Assembly (NCBI GenBank): GCA_949316495.1
Contig: OX439007.1
Location: forward strand, 14,413,479-14,477,478
Reading direction: 5' to 3'
Length of the DNA: 64,000 bases
From: Amphiduros pacificus
Lineage: Eukaryota > Annelida > Polychaeta > Phyllodocida > Hesionidae
Shown here: one piece after another, positions 23,333-36,059 of the stretch
Layout of the letters: each line of letters opens with the position of its first letter
Position numbering within the stretch: position 1 is the first letter of the stretch
Position numbers and translations under genes: made by a program
Notes under the pieces: generated by a model
The model's database searches: none
What the model was told of the DNA's origin: nothing
Seen by the model: the letters and a program-made list of their open reading frames with translations, nothing else

Positions 23333-23482
23333 TGGGGCCTGTCTCTGAAGGGTTAACCCTTTGACCTTGTAAATTTGTGACTGGTTGTCCTGACAATCAG
23401 TGAGGCAGCATTATTTATGCTACAAGTAGGTCTCATCATGAAATGACTAAAGTAATGAAAGTGACGTGAAAAGTCATACAAA
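23333..23482 (+). mobile_element. SINE 3' portion, plus strand
   Basis: Matches the second half of the SINE at 5780-6102: GGGTTAACCCTTTG, CAGTGAGGCAGCA, TACAAGTAGGTCTCATCA and GAAATGACTAAAGTAATG. The tRNA-like head is missing and no CAAA tail remains. Confidence 0.8.
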
Positions 23483-24089
23483 GACAGTAAAAATAAAAAA
23501 TACATGAATACCCCTGAATAATATATGTTCTATATGTATACTGTTGAAATAATCGGTTTTGTAGTAATTTTAAGATGAAACATTTGTTTTGCTTCAAGTT
23601 GTATTTTGAATTAAAAAAACAATGAATTTGATTTTTTTTCGGGCCGGGACATTTTTTTCCACCACAAACCAGTCTATAAACGTTTGTCAGAACTATGTGA
23701 GTTTCATAATCGACGCCTATCCTATCAATTGCAATATTCCGAAAGCTTATCACATTTGACCATATGGCACATTGCTGTTATTGTTTTGATCCTACAACAA
23801 CAAACTCCAAATAATCCATGGCAGTTTTTTCATCTCATTGACTAGATATAAACAAAAAACGGACCATTAATTATCTTATTATCATAATTATCTTAGCTAT
23901 GCTGACATAGTTAGCAAAGCTTCTGCAGTAACAGTGGCACAGAAACTGTTGGATGGAGTTCTTAGCTGTAAGTAGGAAAGATGTATTTTCATGGGACCAA
24001 TTCCATCTATTTTCCATTAGATATTTTTCCATTTTGTTATGTATTTTTAAAGGATATAATGCCTATCACCGAGGAAGCTACAATTTTGA
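23483..24089. other. No gene seen
   Basis: A 105-codon minus-strand open frame (23436-23753) partly overlaps the SINE and has no motif. Nothing else structured. Confidence 0.35.
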
Positions 24090-24310
24090 ATCATATAACA
24101 AATATCCGCCAATGGGAATCGAGATAACAAGTTTGGGGCCAAATTCAATATGTGGTATGCATTTTGATTGATCAGAATTATCACCTGGTCAAGTCGGCTC
24201 TTGAAAAGGATTTAAATGATCATTTATGAAGCAATTTCCAGAAAATGTTCCCAAACATTACAAAAAGCAATAGTCAGCATAGCTCTAAGGCCATTGTCAG
24301 AAATAGATTT
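24090..24310 (+). repeat. Dispersed repeat family R1, copy 3
   Basis: Same block order as 905-1110 and 3690-3975: 'attcaatatgtggtatgcattttgattg', 'aatgatcatttat', 'agaaaatgtt'. It lies within the interval enclosed by the long inverted repeats. Confidence 0.55.
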
Positions 24311-25551
24311 ACAGAAATAGATTTCGAATCTCTATGCAGAATGGTGTTGAAATGAGGCAATAGTTAGAACATTTAAATAAGCCCATCTGCATTGAAAGTG
24401 TTGGCGTATGAACAGATATTTTTTGCAGAATCACCAATAATGTTTAAGTAATTTATTTTTTGGACAAAGTAATTCACGTAATACTACTCAGAAGAGGGGT
24501 AATCCTTTTTTGAAAAAAACCCAATATATATTCATGACAAAATGTTCACTAAATATAATTTAAACTCATTTAAACCTTGATGTGACAAATCTCATCTTCA
24601 AAATGTAAACAGGTCGTGAAGTGAGCCGGAACATTTGTAAGGTAATGCATAAAGTGTGTTTAACAATGTTGACACACTCCTTTGAGTAGGCAGACCACGT
24701 GATGCGTGATCAGCTTTTTCCCAAGCATGTGGCAGGGTTTATCGTACATATTACAACATTACAGGTGGTAAAACGATGATACCAATTATCCAAAAAGATA
24801 TTATTGTTACCTCTCCAACACAATTATTAATGCTATTTTATGATACATGTTCTATTATTGTAAAGAAAAAACCATATATAAAATTATTGGGATGAGGGTA
24901 ACTTAAACAAGGGATCTGAGTAATTCAAATCTAATATTGTCAATGGATGAGGCTAATTCATACTCTTATGTATGACCATGACAGACAACATGCGACTTGG
25001 ATGTGACGGAGTCTAAATTTATGTTGCATGGATGAAATCGATCGTAATCAATGAAATAGCTGTGTATTTTTCTTCGTACATTTCGATATAATTGAAATTA
25101 TGTATAAATCTGATTTGATTTGATTTGATTTGTTTTGATTGGGGGTAATGAAAAACGAGTTTTCCACATACCAAATAGTATGGTGACCACATTTGTTAAA
25201 AATATAGATTCATAACATCCATCAATACATTAGATTTTAATTCTAAATTAAATGTGTTAATCATAACACGATATAATTCCACATCAACCATGGCAATTGG
25301 CAAAGTTAATTTAGTTTATGATTTTTGGTGAATATGATTACCAAACCTACTTCAAAACTAATAAAAATGTCATGTATTTCAAGATTATTATTATTAAAAC
25401 AATCTAGCATATTTGATGCAAAAATCTAAAACTTTGAAGTTATTTAAAAATCTTATTTGCTTACCTCTATTTAAATATATTGAAAGTACACACTACGAGT
25501 GAGGTATTTTTGGTGTGGACTTTTGGCTCTTATAATAATTCCATCACTAGA
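24311..25551. other. Spacer between inverted repeats, no gene seen
   Basis: AT-rich with a short (TTTGA)n stretch near 25110-25140. No ORF of note. Confidence 0.4.
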
Positions 25552-26648
25552 AATGGCAGACATAGGGATATAACTTTTTTACTACTCAGAATGCATCTAC
25601 AAATGATATGTGATCGAATGTCAACCTTCTTAGGCTATTTTGATCAAATATTTCCAGTGACCTTGAAGTGACCTTTCAATGACCTTGAAAATAGAAAGCC
25701 TATTTCCACGAAATTATCTACATGTTTTATTATCCTATCATCTACATCTTTCAAATACGAGCTCGTAGAGTCCTTATTCATCAAAATCTGTTCATAATTA
25801 ACAATTTGAGAGCAATTTATAGTTTTGTGGTCAATCTATAAGGGAAAACAGAGGAAAATACTGTAATACTAAGTTTTTTTAAAATAATATAAAAATGCCA
25901 GCTTATTGGGGGTTAGTTTATGAAAATATATAGAATACTGCACAGAAAAACACATTAATACTAAAAAGAAATTGAAAAAAAAGTCCGTCAATTTCAAGAT
26001 TTATTATGAAGTTAAAATGATTAAAAATAGCTTAAATCGGTAGGGTTACAAAAGTGACAAATTGACGGACTTTAATTTGACCTCACATATATTTTCGAGG
26101 TATTAGATAAATTGAATATTAATCTAATTTCAGAAAATAATCAGCAATACGTTGCTCTTATCATAATAATACCTAAAAAATAAGAAATATTCCCTGAAAA
26201 ATATGAGAATATTAGTCATGAATAGAAATGATTAAAAAAAAAATATAATAAAAAATATATTGAATGTAGAGTTGGGTTATAACATTTAGTAGCTGATGTA
26301 TTTCTAGAAAACCTCATGTATTTGATTTTTCTGAACAATATGAGGAAGTTAGTGAAATCCTTTTATGAATATGTCTATGAAACACATCACTAAAAGTGTC
26401 CAATCATTAAAATGGCCTATGACCCCTTTTACTATTTGGATAATTCTATTAGTAATATATGACAGAACTTGGGTCCATTTGATTGTTTCCACCTCAGCCA
26501 TTAAAATGTCCCAGGTATTGGATTTGCCTAAAAATGCTGAATCTCTGTCACTGAAAGTGCATGCTCTGCAGGGTGCTTTCTGGACGTCCGCCCCTCCCAC
26601 TGCTATAAACCCGTTACATGCGCTATGTCACTCATTCTCGCTGATGCT
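25552..26648 (-). repeat. Right arm of the ~1.1-kb inverted repeat
   Basis: Inverted partner of 20052-21145, same length to within a few bases. Distance between arms is 4,406 bp. The 83- and 96-codon frames in this arm have relatives in the left arm only because the arms are homologous. Confidence 0.85.
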
Positions 26649-29600
26649 ATTTTGACTAGAAAGAAGAATATAACTACTGAGATGAAAGAATCGAAATTTG
26701 CATATACAATATAATTTGAACTATTTGCATATTATTGCTGTGCATAATAGCAGCATTTTGCAAGTTTGATACCCATGCAGACATGTAAAAGGGGCTCAAT
26801 ATTTTACTGAACGGCATTATAGATATAGAGTAATGAAATATTCATCTATGTAATGGCAAAATTCTATTCAGCAGAACTGCATCCAGTTCAAACAACATGT
26901 GACCAGAATGCATACATATACGCGTCTGTCACTATTAGTCAATGACAGAAAGAATGATGTATTCATTTATTGAAAAAAAATGTGTCTATGAAAATGATAT
27001 CAGGTAGCAGCACTATGTGTGTCATAATCTTCACAACGAAATGTTAAATGACAGATCATCTACAGCAAGATGGGAATGAAATGCAACAGAGAAATCATTG
27101 CATCACATTCTAATAAAATGTACACAGTGATATACCTGAAAGTTGGATATTTAGAAAATGCTCCAATAGAAGTAGGCGATGCCATTTATGTGCATAATGG
27201 AGTGTGACTTCCAGGAGCCTGTCATCAGGGATAGCATTACATCACATAAGAAGGAATGGACCAGCGTAATAGTGAGAAATTATTTTGAGCTAATTTCTAT
27301 CTGTGGTTTAATAATGTTAATGCCATCTACATGGAAAGACAAGGGCATTGATTTATATCAAAATGTGAGGGCTAGGAGAAATTTTCCAATGAATTATTGC
27401 TCCTGTATTTGAACCTGGAGATTTCAATTGATTTCAACTTCACATGAGTGTAACTGCATCAAATTAGCGATCAACTGTTTAGTGTTTATAATTGTTTCAT
27501 CACGTGAGACCAATTGAACCATTGCGAAAAAAAAACAACAAACAAAAAACAAACAAAACAAATCGAAAACAGGGTTGGGCGAAAATGAGAAAATTTCATT
27601 TTCCTTGTCTAGAATATCATTGAAATAATATTATGTGACCTGGTAATTGCCCTGAGGACTAATGAATCAGTCTTTATAAAAGATATGTGCATGATTTGTA
27701 AGGTTTTCATCAGATTTCCTATTTAGACATTAGAATTCCAAAGAAATAATAATACAAATCATTACCATTCAAGAAAGATTTTGCACTTAAAAATCTTAAG
27801 GTGATGTGTAAATGACATATAAATGTGAAAATCGATCTTGAATATGGAAACCCCGATTTCTCACACATGGAAACACCAATCTCTCAAACATGGCACCATA
27901 TTGCCAGGGAGACATTATTGAAAAATGTGTCAATATTGCTCTGCTTGCTTCTATTTTAGAGTGGACAATCACATTTAAATGTCACTGGAGGCATTGAAAA
28001 TAATAAATTAATGTATGTACTAGCCGAGGCAAACTTTACTATTGTATTTGTACAATCTTATATTTGTATAATGTTACTTGTTGGCAGACCAAGTTAAAAA
28101 AGTCTGCGAGAGTTTTTGTTGCCCCCAAAGGTCAATTGACATAAAAATTGCAAGCAGTTTCTTTCAGAATCGAATTATATACTTTTATATTATATTTTAT
28201 ATTAAAAAATTCCTATAATCTGTAACTTGTCTAAAATAGTGCTAAATATAAGGATATATGTAACAAAATATATCATAAAGAGGAAGGAAACCACTAAAAA
28301 TTGGATTAAATCAAGACATCATATCATGATTCCAATTTTACGGTACCTTTTTAATAAAAAAATGATCAGCAATTTTTTTATTACGGCATTTCTCCTGCTA
28401 TTATATTAGTCAAATATTTGCATTCATAGATGACCGATTTATTGTTAACCCCTAAGGGACTAGGCTATCTAAATTTTGTTGAGCAACAATTTTGCAAAAA
28501 ACCGTTTAAAATTCGAATATTGATAAAAAATGTATTTGTCTTTCATGTCCATTAGCTTTTTGATTGATGCATCCCCATCAGTGGTTGTGAAATCTATTTG
28601 AACAAGACCCTAATTTATAGCCCCCTTATGGAGGCACACTTCTTTCTTGGCGTCATTTTTATATGGAGTGTTATCATACAGGCACTGAAAGGTAAAATGA
28701 CGTCATAAAAGTATGGCAATATACTTGGAGAACGTGTAGTCATATCCTGTGGGTTGTAATGCGTTTTCTCTGTGGTCAATATCATTCAAGCATCTGACGC
28801 CACTGTGGAGTGTTCGTCATGTGCATGCAATATATTCCAATTTCGGCTTGCCCATCGTTGCATAAAATTATCCCTTTAAATTGCTTTGAAATGCTTCCCA
28901 ATCGATAGAACAAGGAATTTTAAATTAAGTCCAAATTTGGTGTAAATCGGACAATTAGAACAGAAATGACAAGCAAAAGTCTTATCGATGATTTGCGTTA
29001 GCGCCTGAGTGATAATAGAGGAACACACATAATCAAACCTAAAAAGGCACATCTTTGGATACAGTTGTGCAAAGGAAAAATCGTTCATTACCAAATTAAA
29101 TGTTTTTAAAAGATGAATAAAGATAATTTCAACTACCCCATCAGTTTGCAGTGATCGTTTCATTTAATGTTTATTTGTTTGTTGTAATTTTTGTTTTGTT
29201 TGTTGTAATTTGTTTTTGTTTATTTTATTTTTTGTTCTGTTTGTTGTAAGTTTTGTTTTGTTTGCTATTATTTTCCTCATCCGTGTTACATGTGGAGCAC
29301 CACATTTTCTTGTCTAGTCTTCTTACGTAATGTCTGTACTATATTTGGAGCTCATCAATTATGCAATTCTGAATGTTTTGGATCTCTCTCCAGTATGACA
29401 ATGTATGATTTCAGATTAACCTTTTGACCTTTGACCTTCAATTATCATAGTACAGACAAATTTTAATTCTATACTTTTCGTAATTAACATCTAACATTTT
29501 CTTTTTGAAACCATAGCACATGCTAATACTCTAGTAGCACTATGTCGATATTATGATAAGCTTATTACATATACCTTTATATAGTCGTTTTGAAGAGACA

Positions 29601-30737
29601 TTTCTTTTAGAAATATTTCAGAATTTGGAAATTAAAATGCGCCTTTTATGCTTGGCCTGCCAACTATTTAAAATATCATTCTTTGTTTTCATTTCTGCAT
29701 GATTTATTTTTACCTAAGTGTTCGGCTTGGGCAATTATTGATGTAATAATGCATGGTTTGTTCATCTTGTGCATCATGAATAATATATCTTTGTCCAGTG
29801 TCATTACAAAATCAATATAATAGTTTGTTATTACAAAATCAATATAGTAGTATTTCAATATAGTATTTTGTCTATCCATGCAAGGCATTTATAACCAGAG
29901 TGTCATTCAGACAGGTGAGTGTCTATGTATAGTCACGTGGTATAGTTGATTTTTCTTCTGCTGAAGACCCGCCTATGGAGTAGTTGAAATAGTTTATAGG
30001 AATTATCACAGAGATAATTCCATTTTTACAAGTGCTGGGCAGGAAAGCTGGCACTCAGAGAACCCTCTATGCCTTTGTTTTTCCTGCACTGCATTTGTAA
30101 AACAAATTCTTGTGGAGTGATAATGTGAGACACATTAAAAATAGCATAGTGCAATATTGCAACATTCTCCAAAAATATTCCCACAGTTATCTGGTCATGC
30201 ATATAAGCTAATTCAACCTTATTGCTATACAAATTGATCAGACACAATATACACAATGAATATTGGTGCGATTAGAAAATCAAAGTTGATCAAACAAGAA
30301 ATTGTAATACAGATGATTTTGTGCTTTTTTGTAATATTTGAAGATGTTTTGCATGTTTGACACATTAATACTTTAGCTTTAGTAGTTTTTTTTTACTGTA
30401 CCAGAATATAAAATGCTTGATAAGCTTATTGCAAAGTACTCCCCATAGCACATCAAGGATTTATACCTGGCTGTGCAAATAAATGACAGATTCAACTCTT
30501 TGAATGAGTGCTCAGAGGCCACACCCAGTAAAAGCAGCCAGTAGACAATGAGCCAAGCATTTCGTCACATGGAATAACATGGCCAATTGCTGTCATTGTT
30601 ATTATAAGAAAGCGAGTAAGAGTGATATTTAATGACATGTGTACCAAAATAGTCAGACAAAAATAGTCAACAGGGGATGGACTATTAATCCTCAAGGGAG
30701 AATAATGAAAAATAAATCTTGATTTTTTAGCTAATAT

Positions 30738-30800
30738 TTCAAGCTTCACAATGAAATGGCTGAAATAACATTGTAAGTGATGTCAAAACCCTGAACAAAT
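30738..30800 (+). mobile_element. SINE 3' tail remnant
   Basis: GAAATGGCTGAAATAACATTG then AAGTGATGTCAAAACCC matches the last ~50 bp of the SINE family. The rest is not recognisable. Confidence 0.5.
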
Positions 30801-31439
30801 TGATATCAATGGTATGCTTTTTCAAACAGATGTTTCTAATATACCCCTCTCAATTTAGGAATGATCCATTCTAAATTACCTTTGAACATATGAAATGGAA
30901 ATGAGCACGTGTGCAGTTGTGTTGTTGTGCATGAGCACGTACATGAGCCAACCAATTACCCAACTGTATGGTAATTGTATGCTAATTTGTGCGGAACAAC
31001 TCTGTGCAAAAAACAACGTATTGTGGCAGAGGAAGATCTTGATGATCTTGATCGCCATGGAAAGTAATTTCAAAGGTTTTGAATATCAATTGTCCACTGG
31101 GTGTGCTTGGGTAGGCCTTAATGCAATGTCCTAAATTTAAACACTATCATTGAATGAAACTTCAGGTCAATAAATGTATTTCAGTGTAAACGTAAAAGGC
31201 CCGTCAAAAGGTCAATGATCTGATGTGTTTGTCACTCATCTATTTTCATTATTATTAGTTTTTTGAGTGGTTGACAATGTGATTTGCCTACAAGAAATAA
31301 CGGAAAACTAAGTAAGAGAGCAGCTGTTTGGATGCCCACCTATTTTCAATCAAAGTAAGTACCAAGAATATAAAGATATACCATGTATTTGGACTGGACA
31401 CTGTACGAGGTACTTATATTTATGTGATAAAAGGTGACG

Positions 31440-31610
31440 ATCAACCTGCGTATTTCCTGTCAAACCCCTGTGCTGCCCCACTGAATTGTGTTGCCTCTTT
31501 GAAAGGTTCTAACATGACAATTCAGATTCACAAGGCATTGAATATCACAAAGGAAAATGTTCTAACAAGCTTGACCACTAACCAAATGTGCTACAGCTCG
31601 TTGCTCCAAC
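31440..31610 (-). mobile_element. Very diverged SINE copy overlapping a 130-codon open frame
   Basis: Read against the SINE consensus (minus), 'gtgctgccccactgaattgt', 'ctaacatgacaattcagattcacaagg' and 'gttctaacaagcttgaccactaaccaaatg' follow the SINE blocks in order. The 130-codon plus-strand open frame across it (31328-31720) is therefore likely chance. Confidence 0.45.
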
Positions 31611-33575
31611 ACTTTGTTGAATTAGATTTAGCTGATCAGTATTTTGTGATCAAGGTTATGAAAAGTTTATTGGATATTTCCTTGATATTGTCACTTAAAA
31701 AAGACTTTGTTGTTGTTTGATATTTGGAGTAATTTTAGGTTTGCTTTATTTTCCATCTCAGCAATTTACCGTATTCCCTGTGATGTAGGGTCCTTTAAAG
31801 AGTAATGTTTATTGGTGTGTATCAATATTTACTGGTATATTTTATTGTTATTGCAATATAATGTATTTATCAAAGTCCTGACAAATCAACAATGAGCATG
31901 TGAATAATATCGTTTTCAACAATACAATATTATTTCCTTTTCAATCAATTCTTTATTATTTAACAATTTCTGGCAGAAAACAGTATTGGATAAATCTCCT
32001 TTGCATCGGGCTCACTATCATAACACGATCTCGTCATGGAACATTTTTGATTGAAAGAGTGATATGCATTGATTTTAAACGCCGACATAGACCATGAGCG
32101 CCAGACCAGTAATCAGGCAGAGATAGCCTGGCACAGCTGGGTACATATCGATATGTATATTTCAAATTTGAATTCAATGTTTCATGAATTAAATAGTAAA
32201 TAAATGAAGGTAATTTGCTAATATCTAACATGCGTCCAAAATGTGCATTCCAAATTCAATAAAATTAGAAATATAGAGTATTTATGTCCTTGTGGTTTTC
32301 GGGATCATTTGTATTCCACTTCTTAGTTCTCGTTCTTTTGTAGTCAGTAGTCAATGAGACTGATATGTTTCAAAAGCATTTTGATGATTTAATATGAACA
32401 AAAGATTTGGTTCTCAGACAACATTTGTGTAGGAGATTAAAGATTTATAATGGATTAGCTTACCGGAGATAGTTTTGACACTGGCATTAGGCTTACGGTA
32501 TTAAAGTACGTTTTACATAATAATGAAGTTCTTGTGATATTTTGGTTTACGTTTGCTTTCAAATAGCTCTGACAGCTACTTGAATTTATTGAATTTGACT
32601 TTATCAGGACACAACGTTATTTGATTATGTACGTGCACATAAGTTATAAGAATGTAGCTGTTCGTATAATTTCACAAGTTACCACACCGGATTAAAGGTC
32701 TGACTATTTATATCTTTTTTCAATTTAATATTTATTTATCCCAAATATTCAATATACATATTGTCTTTGTATGCATATTTGATTTTTTGGGAGATCTAAG
32801 CCTGTGCTATCTTTGACAATGAAAATCAGCAGTGAAATTTAAAGCCTTAGGCTAATATTAGTCCTAGTATTTAATTAGGGATGAAAAACAGAATTCGGTT
32901 TCTTTCTAGCTTCAGTACTTTTAAAGTTATATTTTCTGTAAAGTTGGCATCTCACTATCCAGTGTCAGATATAATAATCTAATTATGTCTGACATCGGGG
33001 ATACCATGGAAAGGAACCATGGCCAATGTAGATGTAGATGAATAATATCAGCAGAAATGAAATAACTACTCTGCAAAATATCTAAATAAGATTAACTCTC
33101 TCATTTCCAAGAAACTGAGCTATACTAGTCATGGTAATGCTCTGTCTAGACCTTTGTTAAGGGTTCCACTATCACTTGATTGCTCAGAAATACCAAAGTA
33201 TAGTCGAGGAGCCAGCCCCAAATTTTGGGAGTTTCGTCTGACAGAAATCAAACTGCAATTTGAAGTGTTACACATGTAGCAGATGACCTAGGGTTTCTTA
33301 AATGATATTTGTTTTTTTTTTCAAATTGTTGGTCTCTCAAAAGATATAGCTGTTTCTATGGCAACCATTTACATTTTATTGGGATTCTAGAAAAAGCTAC
33401 ATTTTCATCTCAAGCTTTACACTGAATATGTATTTCTCAACAAAATAAGGTGTGAAGGTGGGATGCATGGCAGCATAATTGAAAATGGTGTAAAATTTAA
33501 TTATTATAGAATTCATGGTTACCATGACAACAGAATACTTCAAATTTTCAAATAAATATCAAATATGACATCAAA

Positions 33576-33740
33576 TACAGTAGAGCCCGAAGTGTACGCT
33601 CCATTTTAACGCGATGTCGTCAACGCGATGTATCGCGATGAATCTCACATGGATCGTTTATCATTCCTGGTGGTGTTAATGTGAATGTCCCACATGGGAC
33701 TTCACAACGCGATGAACCCCTCATTAAACTGTCAAGCCAG
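33576..33740 (+). mobile_element. Left end of a pogo/Tigger-like DNA element
   Basis: TA followed by CAGTAGAGCCCGAAGTGTACGC at 33578, then repeated CGCGATGTATCGCGATG-type sequence. TA plus a CAGTAGAG-type terminus is typical of pogo-group Tc1/mariner elements. An inverted relative lies at 40560-40710. No transposase ORF is nearby. Confidence 0.5.
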
Positions 33741-34018
33741 GTCTGCAATACCTCTACACCCTTCATTTTAGAAGCCCCTTTAAGAAACCAGGATATTCAA
33801 TTTAGACACATGTAGATTGGATCAGATTAGAATGCAGGGTGAAAGGGCAGGATTAAAACTTTATTGGCTCTAAAATTGATATGCTCATTTTATCAAATAC
33901 TCCAAATTGTGCAATATAACATTGAGGTTCATGGTGAGATTTCCAATAAGAAATGACCATTTAAATGTTAAAGTATGATTAAAGTGAAGGCAAGGGGTTA
34001 ATCCAACCCATGGAGGGC

Positions 34019-34205
34019 ATGCTGTGGGAGATTGCTATCTGGGCATGTGTTGGGGGTCATAATGTTTATCTTGATAATGGCTACTGTACTTGTTGAGGTG
34101 CATTTAAGTTTTAAACTTAAATGCACCTCAACAAGTACAGTAGCCATTATCAAGATAAACATTATGACCCCCAACACATGCCCAGATAGCAATCTCCCAC
34201 AGCAT
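34019..34205. repeat. Perfect 187-bp palindrome (93-bp arms, 1-bp centre)
   Basis: Outer ends are ATGCTGTGGGAGATTGC (34019) and its complement ending GCAATCTCCCACAGCAT (34205), with the centre at T34112. I read both arms base by base and found no mismatch. Both strands give the same 60-codon-class open frame through the palindrome, so neither is a gene. The flanks do not match each other. Confidence 0.95.
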
Positions 34206-34529
34206 ATTTATATATATATATAATAAAATATGGTGTGACATATGGTGTGCTTAGGTATGTCCACTTTCTCACTGATGAGGACATATAAGTATCATAACCA
34301 GACAGAGTATTAATACATCCCACTTTAAGTAATCTTGATAATGTGGTTGTTGCATACTTAGCAGATATAAGCTATATAAGCTAGATGTAATGTGTACCGT
34401 ATTACTGATGAGATAGATTTAGCATGACTGCCATATTGATAATTTAAATGCAACATGACTATGGTATTGATGAGGAACATGATTACATGACATTTGTAGT
34501 GATATAGGTGAAGCATGACTGCAACATTG

Positions 34530-34733
<204 letters not shown>

Positions 34734-35560
34734 AGTATGACTGCAGTTTTGGTAACAGGTGAAGCAAACTTTTGTATTGAGTAGATAAATGAAGGATGAG
34801 ATTTGTATTAAGAACATAAATGAATAGCATGACTACATTATTGAAGCCAGATAAAGCATGACTACGGTATTGAGATGAAATAAGACTACAATATTGAGTA
34901 AATGACACATGGCTTTTGTATTGATGATAAAGATGAAGCATGCCTATAATTGATGGATGAAGCATGACTTTTGAATTGATGACAAAGAAAAAGCATGAAA
35001 TGCATGACAAAAATGAAGCATACAAGACTACAGTATTGATGACACCGATAAAGCATAAATGTTTGACATAAAGGAAACATGACTACAGTATTGAGTAGAT
35101 ATGTGAAGCAAGAATTTCATATTGATGACAGAGATGAAGCATGACTTGATATTGATGACATAGAGGAAGCATGACTTTAGTAGACAGATGAAGCATGACT
35201 TTTGTATTGATGACATACATGAACCATGACTGCAGTATTGAGAAGACAGATGAAGCATGACTGCAGTATTGATGGATGGATGAAGCATGACTGCAGTATT
35301 GATGACATAGAGTAAGCATGATTACTGTATTGAGTAGATAGATGAAGCACAAATTTTGATGATAAAGACGAAACATGACTGCAGTATTGGTGACATAGAT
35401 TAAACATGACTGCAGTATTAATGACGACAAATGGACATGACTGCTGGATTAATGAGATAAATGTCGGATGACTGCAGCATTAAGATAAAGCATGATTTTT
35501 GTATTGATGACACAGATGAAGAGTGGCCTTTGTATTGATATTTTAGATGTGACATGACCG
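34734..35560. repeat. Imperfect minisatellite, ~30-bp unit
   Basis: Many diverged copies of a unit like GATGAAGCATGACTGCAGTATTGAT, often with GACATAG inserted, so spacing varies from about 25 to 50 bp. Isolated units also occur upstream at 34430-34530. The several minus-strand frames here are products of the repeat. Confidence 0.85.
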
Positions 35561-36059
35561 CAGTACTGAGAAGACCAGAAATCTGATGTATTAGAATATG
35601 ATACAACTTTGAAGCTTTTGTGGCATAAATGAATGTGATTATGAGCAGTAATGAGGGAAGTGTGCCATGGTCAACCCTTAATGTGTGCTGGGGCGGTGGT
35701 GTGTTACTAATGACCCTCAAGTCTTGCGAACATATTCGCACCATACAAGAAGTTCTTTTATCTTTTACTTTGACCACTTATATATCCTGAAATAAAAAAT
35801 GTAATATATCTCTATAAACCAAAAACATCCATTTAGTGCATCATTAACTCAATAGCAAAAGGATATATTTCTAAAATATTACTCCAAAGAGTTTTAAATG
35901 CAAGGCAGAGTGAATGGTGACAATGTTATCACACAAATGTATCAATGTCAGAAGCAACCCACAGTACAGCCCTGTGTAAGAGGTTTATTGTTATACCCTC
36001 TGGCTCCCGCCATGACTGATATATAAAGATCGAATATCAACAGACTTCATTTTTTCAAA
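35561..36059. other. No gene seen
   Basis: Between the minisatellite and the ~350-bp tandem array. A 119-codon minus-strand frame (35418-35777) is partly in the repeat and has no motif. Confidence 0.35.

Larger units (their letters stand above)
26649..33575. other. Long gene-poor interval
   Basis: AT-rich, with no exon chain or ORF I can support on either strand. Contents I can name: an A-rich (CAAA)n-like run at 27525-27560, a T/G-rich low-complexity run at 29165-29275 built from TTTGTTTGTTGTAA-like units, a SINE 3' tail at 30738-30800 (+), and a very diverged SINE copy at 31440-31610 (-). Confidence 0.45.

Noticed and set aside
20052-26648. A large DNA transposon with 1.1-kb terminal inverted repeats
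   Set aside because: Not accepted as established: no transposase inside, no target-site duplication outside, and the arms may be two independent repeat copies. Kept only as a hypothesis in the findings.
31328-31720. 130-codon plus-strand open frame that looked like a small gene
   Set aside because: It overlaps blocks of a diverged SINE on the other strand and has no motif or splice context.
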